Of a DNA stretch of 64,000 nucleotides, positions 31,531-44,000 are shown piece by piece (position 1 is the first letter of the stretch; every line of letters starts with the position of its first letter). Below the pieces are notes generated by a model. That model did no database searches and was not told the DNA's origin. It saw only the letters and a list, made by a program, of their open reading frames with translations. The position numbers and the translations under genes were made by a program. Source of the stretch: Brachypodium distachyon (taxonomy: Eukaryota > Streptophyta > Magnoliopsida > Poales > Poaceae). The DNA is taken from positions 42,183,355 through 42,247,354 of the forward strand of contig NC_016131.3 of the NCBI RefSeq assembly GCF_000005505.3. The letters run 5' to 3'.

Positions 31531-33192
31531 TGTTGGAAATATGCCCTAGAGGCAATAATAAATTTGTTATTATCATATTTCATTGTTCTTGATAAATGTT
31601 TATTGCCCATGCTATAATTGTATTGATTGGAAACTCAAATACATGTGTGGATAAATAAACAAATACCGTGTCCCTAATACGCCTCTACTAGATTAGCTCG
31701 TTGATTAAAGATGGTTAAGGTTTCCTAACCATAGACATGTGTTGTCATTTAATAACGAGATCATATCATTAGGAGAATGATGTGATGGACAGACCCAAAC
31801 CTAAACATAACTTTTGATCGTGTCACTTAAGTTTAAGTTGCTTATGTTTTATTATGTCAAGTATTATTTCTTTAGACCATGAGATCATGCCACTCCCTAG
31901 TACCGGAAGAATACTTTGTGGGCATCAACCGTCATCTCGTAACTGGGTGATCATAAAGGTGTTTTTCAGGTATCCCAGAAGGTGCTTGTTGGGTTGTATG
32001 GATCAAGACTGGGATTTGTCACTCCTTGTGACGGAGAGATATCTCTGAGCCCTCTCGGTAATATAACATCCTAATGAGCTTGCAAGCATGCGACTAATGT
32101 GTTTAGTTGCGGGGGTATTATATTACGGAACGAGTAAAGAGAACTTGCCGGTAACGAGATTAAACTAGGTATGGCGATACCGACGATCAAATCTCGGGCA
32201 AGTAATATATCGCGAGACAAAGAGAATTGGATACTGGATTAATTGAATCCTCGACATAGTGGTTCAACCGATGAGATCTTCGTGGAATATGTGGGAACTA
32301 TTATGGACATCCAGGTCCCGCTATTGGTTATTGATATTTGATCATGTCCACATGTTCTCGAACCCGTAGGGTCACACACTTAACGTTTCATGTTGCTTGG
32401 GTTAGATGAGATAAATGATGATGATATCGAATTATGATTCGGAGTCTTGGATGGGATCCTAGACGCAACGAGGAGCTCCGGAATGTTCCGGAGATAAAGA
32501 TTTATATATGGAAAGTTGTTTTCAGGGTTCTGGAAAGTTTGGAATATTTCCCGGTTTTGACCGGGAAGCTTCTAGAAGGTTCCGGAGGGATCCGGAGGGT
32601 TCCACCTTGAGGCCCACCTATCCCTGGGCTAAATGGGCCTGTGAGGGAGCACCCTGGCCTTAATGGGCCGAGGGGCTAGCCCACAGGGCCCATGCGGCCA
32701 GGAGGAGAGTCCTGGCCACGGGATAGTCCTGGCCGGCCACGCCTCCTCTACCCCTATATAAATAGAAGGGGGGGCAAGGGAGAGAGACACCCCAAGCTTT
32801 CAGTTGGATCTCTCTCCCCTGAGCCCTCCTCTCCTCCTCTTCTCACGCGCACGGCGTAGCCCTGCCTGTGAGAATATTCACCATAGTCACCACGCCGTCG
32901 TGCTGCCGGGATCTCGTCTACCTCTCCCTCTCGCTTGCTGGATCGAGGAAGGAGGAGACAACGTGAAGCTGAACGTGTGGATACCAAGGAGGTGTTGTCC
33001 GTTCGGCACTGAGATTGATCTCATTGAAAGTTCCACTACACCAACAACGATCTCGTGATCGTAACGCTTAGCGGTCTACGAGGGTATGGTGTTCATGATC
33101 CCTCTCGTTACATACATCTAGTATATATATTCTTGGGTTTTCTTCCGCACTTCTCGTAGGAAATTTTTGTTTCCTATGCAATGAACCTAACA
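31531..33192 (+). repeat. 5' LTR of the Copia element (1662 bp)
   Basis: TG at 31531 to CA at 33192. The TATA box CCTATATAAATAG is at about 32753-32765, followed by a pyrimidine-rich leader typical of transcribed LTR sequence. It ends CTATGCAATGAACCTAACA. Confidence 0.96.
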
Positions 33193-33193
33193 G

Positions 33194-33205
33194 TGGTATC
33201 AGAGC
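33194..33205 (+). promoter_or_regulatory. Primer binding site for initiator tRNA-Met (Copia)
   Basis: TGGTATCAGAGC one base after the LTR, the standard site complementary to plant initiator methionine tRNA. Confidence 0.95.
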
Positions 33206-34448
33206 TAGATCTATGCGTAGATGTTTTGTACGAGTAGAACACAATTTAGTTGTGGGCGTTGATGTTCATATTGCTACCTCCTTTGTGCACTATCGGATTT
33301 TGCGGGATAGTGGGATGAAGCGGCTCGGACCAACCTTACTTGTCTTCGCACAAGAGACCGGTTCCGCAATTAACATGCAACTTGTATTGCATAAGGCGGC
33401 TGGCGGGTGTCTGTCTCTCCCACTATAGTTGAAATCTGATTTGCAATGGGAGGCCTATATGGTTAATAAGCAATTTGTATATCACCGTTGTGGCTTTTGC
33501 GTAAGTAAGAACGGTTCTTTTAGTGCAGCCCCTAAAGCCACGTAAAACATGCAACAACAAAGTAGAAGCGTCTAACTTGTTTTTGCAGGGGCATGTGATG
33601 TGGTATGGCCAAGATATGATATAATATATTTGATGTATGAGATGATCATGTTTTGTAATATTTCACGACTTGCATGTCGATGAGTTTGGCAATCGGCAGG
33701 AGCCGTATGGTTGTCTCATTAATTATTGTATGACCTTCGTATCAATGATTTAATCGCCATGTAATTGCTTTACTTTATCGCTAGTAGTAGCAATAGTCGT
33801 AGTAGCAATAGTTGGTGGAGGCAACTATACATGACGCCCGAGGACCTAGGCGCCATGGTGGTGATGATGGAGATCGTGCCCGTGCTTTGGAGATGGAGAT
33901 CAAAGGCACACGAAGAGAAGGCCATATCATGTCACATTATTTATGCATGTGATGTTTATCCCTTTTATGCATCTTATTTTGCTTAGTTGACGGTAGCATT
34001 ATAAGATGATCCCTCATTGTTAATATCAAGATAATAATGTGTTCTCCCTTAGTATGCACCGTTGCAAAAGTTCGTCGTTTTGAAGCACCACGTGATGATC
34101 GGGTGTTATAAACTATACGTTCGCATACAACGGGTGTAAGCCAGTTTTACACATGCAGGAATACTTTGGTTAACTTGACGAGCCTAGCATGTACAGACAT
34201 GGCCTCGGAACACAAGGAACCGAAAGGTTAAACATGAGTCATATGAATGATGTGATCAATATGCTGATGTTTACCATTGAAGCTACTCCATCTCACGTGA
34301 TGATCGGACTTGGTGTAGTGGATTTGGATCATGTGTCACTAAACAACCCGAGGGATTGTTTTTAGTGGGAGTTCATTAGTAATTTGATTAGCTTGAACTT
34401 ATTATCATGAACTTAGTCTAATTGCCTTTGCAAATATGCTGTAGATCA
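33206..34448 (+). other. Untranslated leader of the Copia element
   Basis: About 1.2 kb between PBS and polyprotein start, as in BARE-1-like elements. It has several short upstream ORFs (for example 33213-33428), no long ORF and an AAACAACCCGAGG segment near 34340. Packaging and dimerisation signals are expected here, but I cannot locate them by eye. Confidence 0.7.
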
Positions 34449-37400
34449 ATGGCTCGTACTACGTTCAATATGAATACTCTCCTAGAGAAAGATAAACTGA
34501 AGTCCAATGGAAGTAACTTTACGGACTGGTTCCGGAATGTGAGGATTATCCTCGAAGCTGCCAAAAAGGCTTATGTTTTTGATGCAGCGCTTGGTGCAGA
34601 ACCCGCAGCAACTGAGTCTGCTGACGTTAGGAACGTTTGGCTGACTCAATCTGAGGACCACAATGTAGTTAGGTGCGGCCTCTTGCTTGGTATGGAACCT
34701 GAGCTCCAAAAGCGTTTTGAGCACCACTCGGCATATGCTATGATTGGGGAACTGAATACTTTATTTCAGACCCAAGCCCGTGCGGAGAGGTATGATGCCT
34801 CCGAAAGGTTCTTTAACTGCAAGATGGAGGAGAACAGCTCCGTTAGCGAGCACGTGCTCAGAATGTCTGGGTACGCCGACCGCCTGAGACAACTGGGAAT
34901 TGAGATTCCTAATGAATTAGGCATTGACCGGGTTCTTCAGTCACTACCACCTAGCTATAAGAGTTTTGTGGTGAACTACAATATGCAAGGGATGGATAGG
35001 ACACTTCCTCAGCTCCTCGCGATGTTAAAAACCGCGGAGGTGGAAATCAAAAAGGAGCATCAAGTGTTGATGGTCAATAAGACCACCAGTTTCAAGAAGG
35101 CAAAGGGTAAGAAGGGAAATTTCAAGAAGGGTGGCAAAACTGTTGCCACTCCCGCGAAGAAGCCCAAATCTGGACCTAAGCCGGATACTGAGTGCTTCTA
35201 CTGCAAGGGGACTGGCCACTGGAAGCGTAACTGCCCCAAGTACTTGGCAGATAAGAAGACTGGCAACGTCAAAGGTATATTTGATATACATGTTATTGAT
35301 GTGTACCTTACTAGTACTCGTAGCAGCACCTGGGTATTTGATACTGGTTCAGTTGCTCACATTTGTAACTCGAAACAGGAGCTACAGAATAAACGAAGAC
35401 TAGCAAGAGATGAGGTGACTATGCGCGTCGGGAATGGATCAAAAGTTGATGTGATCGCCGTCGACACGCTCCCTCTACATTTATCTTCGGGATTAGTTTT
35501 AAACCTTAGTAATTGTTATTTGGTGCCTGCGTTGAGCATGAACATTATATCAGGATCTTGTTTAATGCAAGACGGTTATTCATTTAAATCAGAGAATAAT
35601 GGTTGTTCGATTTATATGAGTAATATCTTTTATGGTCATGCACCACTTGTGAATGGTTTATTTCTATTAAGTCTCGATAGTAGTGACACACATATTCATA
35701 ATGTTAATGCCAAAAGGTGCAAAGTGGATAATGATAGTTCAACATATTTGTGGCACTGCCGTCTAGGTCATATTGGTATAAAACGCATGAAGAAACTCCA
35801 TTCTGATGGACTACTTGAATCACTTGATTTTGAATCATTTGATACATGTGAAGTATGCCTCATGGGTAAGATGACTAGAACCCCGTTTTCAGGCATAATG
35901 GAACGGGCCAGTGACTTGTTGGAGATCATACATACTGATGTGTGCGGACCAATGAGTGTTACAACGTGCGGTGGATATCGTTACTTCCTAACCTTCACAG
36001 ATGACTTGAGTAGATATGGGTATATTTACTTAATGAAAAACAAGTCTGAGACATTTGAAAAATTCAAGGAATTTCAGAATGAAGTGGAGAATCATCGTAA
36101 CAAGAAAATTAAATTTCTACGATCGGATCGTGGAGGTGAATATTTGAGTTACGAGTTTGGCACGCATTTAAGACAATGTGGAATTGTTTCACAACTTACG
36201 CCGCCTGGAACACCACAACGCAATGGTGTGTCCGAACGTCGTAATCGTACTTTATTGGATATGGTACGGTCTATGATGTCTCTTACTGATTTGCCACTGT
36301 CGTTTTGGGGTTATGCATTAGAGACAGCCGCATTCACTTTAAATAGGGCACCATCTAAATCCGTTGAAACGACACCGTATGAATTATGGTTTGGCAAGAA
36401 ACCTAAGCTGTCCTTTCTTAAGGTTTGGGGATGCGAAGCTTATGTAAAAAGGCTACAACCTGATAAGCTCGAACCCAAGTCGGAAAAATGCGTCTTCATA
36501 GGATACCCTAAAGAAACAATTGGGTACACCTTCTATCACAGATCCGAAGGAAAAGTGTTTGTCGCTAAGAACGGGTCTTTTCTAGAGAAGGAGTTTCTCT
36601 CGAAAGAAGTGAGTGGGAGGAAGGTAGAGCTCGATGAGGTTATTGAACCTTCTCTCGAATTTGAGTGTAGCGCAGCACCAGAAACTGTTCCCGTGCATCC
36701 TGCATCAGCTAGAGAGAAAGCTAATGATAATGATCATAAAGTTTTGAATGAGACAACTACTGAACTTCGCAGGTCGACGAGAACACGTAATACTCCTGAG
36801 TGGTACAATGTTCGTGTCATGAATGTCATGTTGTTGGACAACGATGAACCTGCGAATTATGACGAAGCGATGATGAGCCCAGACTCCGAAAAATGGTTAG
36901 AAGCCATGAAATCCGAAATGGGATCCATGTATGAAAACCAAGTATGGACTTTGGTAGACTTACCGAATGACCGAAAGGCCGTTGAGAACAAATGGATTTT
37001 CAAGAAGAAAACAGATGCTGATGGAAATGTTACCGTCTATAAAGCTCGACTTGTCGCAAAAGGTTTTCGACAAATTCAAGGAGTTGACTACGATGAGACT
37101 TTCTCACCCGTAGCGATGCTAAAGTCTGTTCGGATTATGTTAGCAATTGCTACATTTTTCGATTACGAAATCTGGCAGATGGATGTCAAAACCGCGTTCC
37201 TTAATGGTCACATTGAGGAAGAGTTATACATGGTTCAGCCCAAAGGTTTTGTCAATCCTAAGGATGCTAATAAGGTATGCAAACTTCAGCGTTCCATTTA
37301 TGGGCTGAAGCAAGCATCTCGGAGTTGGAATCTCCGTTTTGATAAGGTGATCAAAGGGTTTGGATTTGTCCAAACTCACGGAGAAGCTTGTATTTACAAG

Positions 37401-38420
37401 AAAGTGAGTGGGAGCTCTGTAGCATTTCTAATACTGTATGTGGATGACATATTGCTGATTGGGAATGATATAGAACTTCTTAAAAGTGTTAAAGGCTATT
37501 TGAATAAAAGTTTTTCAATGAAAGACCTTGGTGAAGCAGCTTACATATTAGGCATCAAGATTTATAGAGATAGATCAAGACGCCTGATAGGACTTACACA
37601 AAGTACATACCTTGACAAAGTTTTGAAAAGGTTCAAAATGGATCAAGCAAAGAAAGGGTTCTTGCCCATGTTGCAAGGTAAGATATTGAGTAAGACTCAG
37701 TGTCCAGCTTCGGCAGAAGATAGAGAAAAGATGAATAGTATCCCCTATGCCTCAGCCATAGGCTCTATTATGTATGCCATGCTGTGTACTAGACCAGACG
37801 TGTGTCATGTTGTTAGTTTGACTAGCAGGTACCAAAGTGATCCAGGAGTGGAACACTGGACAGCAGTTAAGAATATCCTTAAGTACCTAAAAAGGACTAA
37901 AGAAATGTTTCTCGTTTATGGAGGTGACGAACAGCTCGTCGTAAAGGGTTACGTCGATGCTAGTTTTGACACTGATCCGGATGACTCTAAGTCTCAATCC
38001 GGATACGTATTTATTTTGAATGGTGGTGCAGTTAGCTGGAGGAGTTCCAAGCAGAGCGTTGTGGCAGCATCAACAACTGAAGCGGAATATGTGGCTGCTT
38101 CAGAAGCGGCACAGGAAGGAGTTTGGATGAAGGAGTTCATATCTGAACTTGGTGTGGTTCCGAGTGCTTTGGATCCCATGGACATCTATTGTGACAACAC
38201 TGGTGCCATAGCCAACGCCAAGGAGCCGAGGTCTCACAAGAATTCCAAGCATATTAAACGCCGGTTTCACACTATTCGTGAATATGTCAAGGATGGTGAC
38301 ATAAAGATTTGCAAAGTACATACGGATCTGAATGTCGCAGACCCGTTGACTAAACCTCTTCCACGAGCAAAACATGATCAACACCAAGACTCCATGGGTG
38401 TTAGATTTATTACAATGTAA
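34449..38420 (+). CDS. Copia gag-pol polyprotein, intact
   Basis: 1323 residues with no stop. The start at 34449 (MARTTFNMNTLLEKDKLKSN) is preferred over an in-frame ATG nine codons upstream because it matches the usual Copia gag start. Order: gag (residues about 1-240) with basic tail, CCHC knuckle CFYCKGTGHWKRNC (near 250), protease WVFDTGSVAHIC (near 295), GAG-pre-integrase and integrase zinc region (HCRLGH...CEVC, 435-480), integrase core with IHTDVCGP, RSDRGGEY and NGVSERRN (D, D, E), reverse transcriptase (YKARLVAKGF, MDVKTAFLNG and catalytic LYVDDILL near 1000), RNase H (YVDASFDTD, TTEAEYVA, YCDNTGAIA) and the C-terminal HIKRRFHTIREYV. All catalytic residues I can recognise are present, so it is a candidate autonomous copy. 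It acts in cytoplasmic virus-like particles, by family knowledge. Confidence 0.97.
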   Translation: MARTTFNMNTLLEKDKLKSNGSNFTDWFRNVRIILEAAKKAYVFDAALGAEPAATESADVRNVWLTQSEDHNVVRCGLLLGMEPELQKRFEHHSAYAMIGELNTLFQTQARAERYDASERFFNCKMEENSSVSEHVLRMSGYADRLRQLGIEIPNELGIDRVLQSLPPSYKSFVVNYNMQGMDRTLPQLLAMLKTAEVEIKKEHQVLMVNKTTSFKKAKGKKGNFKKGGKTVATPAKKPKSGPKPDTECFYCKGTGHWKRNCPKYLADKKTGNVKGIFDIHVIDVYLTSTRSSTWVFDTGSVAHICNSKQELQNKRRLARDEVTMRVGNGSKVDVIAVDTLPLHLSSGLVLNLSNCYLVPALSMNIISGSCLMQDGYSFKSENNGCSIYMSNIFYGHAPLVNGLFLLSLDSSDTHIHNVNAKRCKVDNDSSTYLWHCRLGHIGIKRMKKLHSDGLLESLDFESFDTCEVCLMGKMTRTPFSGIMERASDLLEIIHTDVCGPMSVTTCGGYRYFLTFTDDLSRYGYIYLMKNKSETFEKFKEFQNEVENHRNKKIKFLRSDRGGEYLSYEFGTHLRQCGIVSQLTPPGTPQRNGVSERRNRTLLDMVRSMMSLTDLPLSFWGYALETAAFTLNRAPSKSVETTPYELWFGKKPKLSFLKVWGCEAYVKRLQPDKLEPKSEKCVFIGYPKETIGYTFYHRSEGKVFVAKNGSFLEKEFLSKEVSGRKVELDEVIEPSLEFECSAAPETVPVHPASAREKANDNDHKVLNETTTELRRSTRTRNTPEWYNVRVMNVMLLDNDEPANYDEAMMSPDSEKWLEAMKSEMGSMYENQVWTLVDLPNDRKAVENKWIFKKKTDADGNVTVYKARLVAKGFRQIQGVDYDETFSPVAMLKSVRIMLAIATFFDYEIWQMDVKTAFLNGHIEEELYMVQPKGFVNPKDANKVCKLQRSIYGLKQASRSWNLRFDKVIKGFGFVQTHGEACIYKKVSGSSVAFLILYVDDILLIGNDIELLKSVKGYLNKSFSMKDLGEAAYILGIKIYRDRSRRLIGLTQSTYLDKVLKRFKMDQAKKGFLPMLQGKILSKTQCPASAEDREKMNSIPYASAIGSIMYAMLCTRPDVCHVVSLTSRYQSDPGVEHWTAVKNILKYLKRTKEMFLVYGGDEQLVVKGYVDASFDTDPDDSKSQSGYVFILNGGAVSWRSSKQSVVAASTTEAEYVAASEAAQEGVWMKEFISELGVVPSALDPMDIYCDNTGAIANAKEPRSHKNSKHIKRRFHTIREYVKDGDIKICKVHTDLNVADPLTKPLPRAKHDQHQDSMGVRFITM

Positions 38421-38440
38421 ACTAGATTATTGACTCTAGT

Positions 38441-38453
38441 GCAAGTGGGAGAC
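38441..38453 (+). promoter_or_regulatory. Polypurine tract of the Copia element
   Basis: GCAAGTGGGAGAC immediately before the 3' LTR and 20 bases after the stop codon; it would prime plus-strand synthesis. Confidence 0.85.
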
Positions 38454-40115
38454 TGTTGGAAATATGCCCTAGAGGCAATAATAAATTTGTTATTATCATA
38501 TTTCATTGTTCTTGATAAATGTTTATTGCCCATGCTATAATTGTATTGATTGGAAACTCAAATACATGTGTGGATAAATAAACAAATACCGTGTCCCTAA
38601 TACGCCTCTACTAGATTAGCTCGTTGATTAAAGATGGTTAAGGTTTCCTAACCATAGACATGTGTTGTCATTTAATAACGAGATCATATCATTAGGAGAA
38701 TGATGTGATGGACAGACCCAAACCTAAACATAGCTTTTGATCGTGTCACTTAAGTTTAAATTGCTTATGTTTTATTATGTCAAGTATTATTTCTTTAGAC
38801 CATGAGATCATGCCACTCCCTAGTACCGGAAGAATACTTTGTGGGCATCAACCGTCATCTCGTAACTGGGTGATCATAAAGGTGTTTTTCAGGTATCCCA
38901 GAAGGTGCTTGTTGGGTTGTATGGATCAAGACTGGGATTTGTCACTCCTTGTGACGGAGAGATATCTCTGAGCCCTCTCGGTAATATAACATCCTAATGA
39001 GCTTGCAAGCATGCGACTAATGTGTTTAGTTGCGGGGGTATTATATTACGGAACGAGTAAAGAGAACTTGCCGGTAACGAGATTAAACTAGGTATGGCGA
39101 TACCGACGATCAAATCTCGGGCAAGTAATATATCGCGAGACAAAGAGAATTGGATACTGGATTAATTGAATCCTCGACATAGTGGTTCAACCGATGAGAT
39201 CTTCGTGGAATATGTGGGAACTATTATGGACATCCAGGTCCCGCTATTGGTTATTGATATTTGATCATGTCCACATGTTCTCGAACCCGTAGGGTCACAC
39301 ACTTAACGTTTCATGTTGCTTGGGTTAGATGAGATAAATGATGATGATATCGAATTATGATTCGGAGTCTTGGATGGGATCCTAGACGCAACGAGGAGCT
39401 CCGGAATGTTCCGGAGATAAAGATTTATATATGGAAAGTTGTTTTCAGGGTTCTGGAAAGTTTGGAATATTTCCCGGTTTTGACCGGGAAGCTTCTAGAA
39501 GGTTCCGGAGGGATCCGGAGGGTTCCACCTTGAGGCCCACCTATCCCTGGGCTAAATGGGCCTGTGAGGGAGCACCCTGGCCTTAATGGGCCGAGGGGCT
39601 AGCCCACAGGGCCCATGCGGCCAGGAGGAGAGTCCTGGCCACGGGATAGTCCTGGCCGGCCACGCCTCCTCTACCCCTATATAAATAGAAGGGGGGGCAA
39701 GGGAGAGAGACACCCCAAGCTTTCAGTTGGATCTCTCTCCCCTGAGCCCTCCTCTCCTCCTCTTCTCACGCGCACGGCGTAGCCCTGCCTGTGAGAATAT
39801 TCACCATAGTCACCACGCCGTCGTGCTGCCGGGATCTCGTCTACCTCTCCCTCTCGCTTGCTGGATCGAGGAAGGAGGAGACAACGTGAAGCTGAACGTG
39901 TGGATACCAAGGAGGTGATGTCCGTTCGGCACTGAGATTGATCTCATTGAAAGTTCCACTACACCAACAACGATCTCGTGATCGTAACGCTTAGCGGTCT
40001 ACGAGGGTATGGTGTTCATGATCCCTCTCGTTACATACATCTAGTATATATATTCTTGGGTTTTCTTCCGCACTTCTCGTAGGAAATTTTTGTTTCCTAT
40101 GCAATGAACCTAACA
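38454..40115 (+). repeat. 3' LTR of the Copia element (1662 bp)
   Basis: Nearly identical to the 5' LTR and the same length. Followed by CTTGT at 40116-40120. Confidence 0.96.
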
Positions 40116-40120
40116 CTTGT

Positions 40121-41051
40121 AGCACCTCGTTGAGAGCCGTGGCAAGGACGCGGTGGCAGTGCACCCTCCAGCAGCACCCTCAGAGCCGCGGAGCCATGCA
40201 CCACCACCGCGTTTTACGACGCCTCTCGCTTGTCTCATCGCCATCTCTGGTGTCGTTCCGTAAGAGATGTGGCAGGGCCGTGATGGTGGGAACACCCTCA
40301 GCGACAAGTGCAGAGGGATGCACCACCGTCGCCTCTCTGCGACATCTCTTGCTTTCTTGCCCGTTGCTGGTACTGCACTTGCCCCGGTCTTTTTAAATAG
40401 CCGAAGCGCTGCCCTTGCCTCCACCCGCGCAGGACAACCAGTCGCCGCGTGGAGGTACTGGCCCTGTCCCATTTTCCTGCATCAAGCCTCGAAGTAATTG
40501 CCATATATGTACAACTTACTCGCAAGACGACGACACCCGTGACCACCCCACGAGCGTCACAGTGTGCCTTTGCCTCATCTTTACCCTGCATGTCAGATTC
40601 TTGTATTGCCCAAGGTGCATAGCAAAAATTTCAAAATGCACGAAAAATAGTTCAAATAGGATAACCTCCTGCCTCCCAGCCCTCGGGCACAGAAGAGTTG
40701 ACCTCAGACTTGGGTGTGAGCATCTTCCTATTCCCATGTGCCTCGCTGGCACGTAGCACGTTGCGGACGGGTCCGGCAACTGCTAGGCCTCGTTCCGGGA
40801 CGTCCCGGCGACGAGCTTGGTTTTCGGGGTTCCGGCAGGCCCCTGCTCATAGCCAAGGATGAGGAGACAATTCTGTGCACCTAGAGCAGGAGACAGAAAC
40901 ACTCATTAAATATCAAAGCACAATATTCATTGAAGTAACACTTATCTTTATTCAACTTTGTGCTAGCAGATTACAATCGGGCCTTGCCCAGCTACACTAG
41001 CTTAAAGAGGCACGCTGCCGCAGCGTCACCCGTGGGTAAGGCGCCACCGTT
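40121..41051. other. Non-coding internal region of element C, right of the Copia insertion
   Basis: It continues 31024-31530. It holds two hairpin units: a clear one at 40146-40164 with 40196-40214 (ACGCGGTGG/CCACCACCGCGT) and a weaker one at about 40262-40345. The segment near 40750-40860 corresponds to the tandem repeat regions of A and B but is single copy here. Confidence 0.6.
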
Positions 41052-44000
41052 TCACGGATAGAACTTGCGCGGGTGCTTAATGTTCCAACTATTGGGCACC
41101 GGCAAGCCTTCTTCGGTTTCTAGCTGGACAGCCCCCGGTCTGGTCACCTGCACTACCTGGAAAGGGCCTTTCCAGATTGGAGTCAACTTATTCCCAGCCT
41201 TCGTTCCTTGTATGCGGCGCAGGACGAGGTCTCCAACCTCGAGCTCTCGGGGACAGACTCTCATGTCGTGATAACGACGGAGTCTCTGCTGGTAGCCTGC
41301 AGCTCGCATAGCAGCCCGGCATCGAATCTCCTCGATGAAGGTAAGGTCATCAATCCTCTGCGTGTGTTGGCTCTTGTCGCGTACGCGCGTACCCGAGGTG
41401 ACCCATACTTAAGCTCGAGGGGTAGCACAGCTTCTGCCCGTAGACGAGGACAAACGGAGTTTGACCCGTCACCCGACTTGGTGTGGTCCACAGCGACCAC
41501 AGCACGGGCTGGAGTTCTTCAACCCAGTGTTTCCCATGGCCCTTGAGCTTGTCAAAGGTTCTCGTCTTGAGCCCGCGCAGCACTTCTGCGTTGGCTCGCT
41601 CAACTTGCCCATTGCTCCTCGGATGAGCAACAGAGGCAAAGTGAATCTTAGTGCCCATGTCCTCGCAGTAAGCTTGGAACACCGCACTAGTGAATTGCGT
41701 GCCGTTGTCGGTGATGATGCCGTTAGCCACACCAAACCGGCACACAATGCCCTTGAAAAACTTGATGGCCGCCTGTGTCGTGACGGCTCGGACAGGCTCC
41801 ACATCGATCCACTTCGAGAACTTGTCGATGGTCACAAGCAGGTACTCTTAGCCGCCTACTGCTCTCGGCAACTTGCCGACGATGTCCAGCCCCCAGGCCG
41901 CGAACAGACACGAGGACGGGATGACTTGCAGGGCTTGCGCTGGTTGGTTGCTCTTCTTGGCGTGAAACTGGCACGCTTCACAGGTCTTGACTAATTGCTC
42001 GGCATCGGCTAGTGCTGTCGGCCAGTAAAAGCCGTGCCGGAACGCTTTCCCAGCTAGTGCCCTGGAGGCCACATGGTGCGAGGATGTGCCTCGATGTATA
42101 TCCTCCAGCAACGTGCGCCCTTCCTCCTGGGGCACGTAGAGGAGCATGACTCCATTAGGACGCCTCCGAGTTCTCCGTCCACCAGGGCGTACATCTTGGC
42201 TTGCCGGAATACTCGCTCCGCGGCAACGTCTTCCTCAGGGAGGGTCCCATCCCTGAGGTAACGAATAATATCCGCCCCCCAGGATGGTGGCTGCCGACTA
42301 GTATATGCCACCACCTTGGCGGCATAGTCCCCTGCAGCTGCAGGGTCACCTTGAGTTACCGGAGCAGCTTCCCCAGCAACTGTCTTGGGGTCGACAAAGG
42401 GCTTTGACTGCCTCTGCACGAACACCCCAGGAGGCACCTTGTTGCATTCCGCTGCCCATTTGGACAGTTCATTCGCAACAAAGTTGTTCTTGCGCTTTAC
42501 GTGCTAAATCGAAGTCCTTTGAACTTGGACTCCAATTTTCGCACTTCCTCCACGTACGCCGCCATCTGAGGGCAGTCGTAGTCCTTGTTTACCTGGTTGA
42601 TCACGAGTTGGGAGTATTCGCGAACAACCAAGTGCTTGATGTCGAGAGTGATTGCTGCGCGCAGCCCGGCAAGTAGTCCCTCGTACTCTGCCTATTGTTG
42701 GTGGAGTTGGCGAAGTCAAGCTGTATCACGAACTTGAGCTGGTCTCCAGTGGGCGACTCGATCACGGCACCGGCGCCCTGCAAGCAGAAGACGCCGTCGA
42801 AGTACATGACCCAGTACCCATCGTCCAATCTGCCGGGAAGGCTCACTTCTGGCTCTTCTTCCTCTATGCCTATTGATGTCCACTCCGTGACGAAGTCAGC
42901 AAGAGCGGTGCTCTTGATGCTTTTGGTTTTTGCAAAACGCAGCCCGAACTCCGCTAGCTCCATCCTCCACTCGGCCACCCTTCCGGTGGCTTCACGGTTA
43001 GTGAGGGCTCTCTCCAGGTAGAACCCCAACACCACCGTGATGCTGTGCGCCTAAAAGTAATGGCGCAGCTTCCTTGAAGCGAGCAGGATCCCGAGAAAAA
43101 GCTTTTGGACCTGCGGGTACCGTACCCGAGCATCGCGCAGGACCGTGCTAACGAAGTACACGGGATGCTGCACTAGCTGCTTGCGGGGGGCAGCCTGCGT
43201 GGGCTGTCCCTCGGATCCAGGGGCAGAAGAGGTAGCCGGGGGTTCCTTCGGCTCATCGGGAGCCCTCAGCCCTTCCGTCTCAGCCCTCGGGACTTGCCCT
43301 TCCCTCTCGACAACGAGCACGGAGCTCACTACCTGGTCCATCGCTGCTAGGTACAGCAGCAACGGCTCGCCTGGCTTGGGGGCAACGAGGACCGGCGGTG
43401 ACTTCAGGTACCTCTTCAAGTCCTGGAACGCCGCTTCCGCCTCGGGGGTCCAATTGATTGGACCCTTCTTCTTCATCACCTTGAAGAAAGGCAGGGCTCG
43501 CTCTCCCCACCTTGAGATGAAACGCCCAAGCGCCGCAACGAACCCGTTGAGGCGTTGGACGTCTCTAACCTTGCGGGGTGCCTCCATCTTCTCGATCGCC
43601 TTGATCTTCTATGGGTTGGCTTCGATTCCCCCGTGAGAGACCAAGAAGCCCAGCAAGTGCCCCGAGTCCACACCGAACGTGCACTTCTCGGGGTTAAGCT
43701 TGAGCTTGATCCTGCGGAGGTTGTCGAACGTCTCCTGCAGGTCGCCGACGAGCGAGTCTCTACGCCGCGACTTGATGACGATATCGTCCATGTAGGCCTC
43801 GATATTCCGGCCTAGCTGGGGTCCTAGACACTCGCGCAAGGCACGATGAAATGTCGAGCCCGCGTTCTTCAGCTCGAAAGGCATGCACGTGTAATAGTAG
43901 CAGCCAATCGGGATGATAAACGATGTTTTCTCCTCGTCTTCGACTGCCATCTTAATCTGATGGTAGCCGGAGAAGGCATCTAGAAAGCACAAAGACTCAC

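Larger units (their letters stand above)
31531..40115 (+). mobile_element. Intact Copia element, Angela/BARE-1 type
   Basis: 5' LTR 31531-33192, PBS 33194-33205, leader to 34448, a single uninterrupted polyprotein 34449-38420, polypurine tract, 3' LTR 38454-40115. The TSD CTTGT is at 31526-31530 and 40116-40120. Both LTRs are 1662 bp and differ by about three substitutions as read by eye (near 31809, 31837 and 32999). At a commonly used grass LTR rate of 1.3e-8 per site per year this gives an age well under 0.1 million years. It is inserted in the non-coding internal part of element C. Family assignment is from the LTR start TGTTGGAAATATGCCCTAGA and total size of 8.6 kb. Confidence 0.96.

Noticed and set aside
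32754..33058. Short ORFs inside the Copia LTRs
   Set aside because: They occur identically in both LTRs and have no known product; LTR sequence is regulatory.
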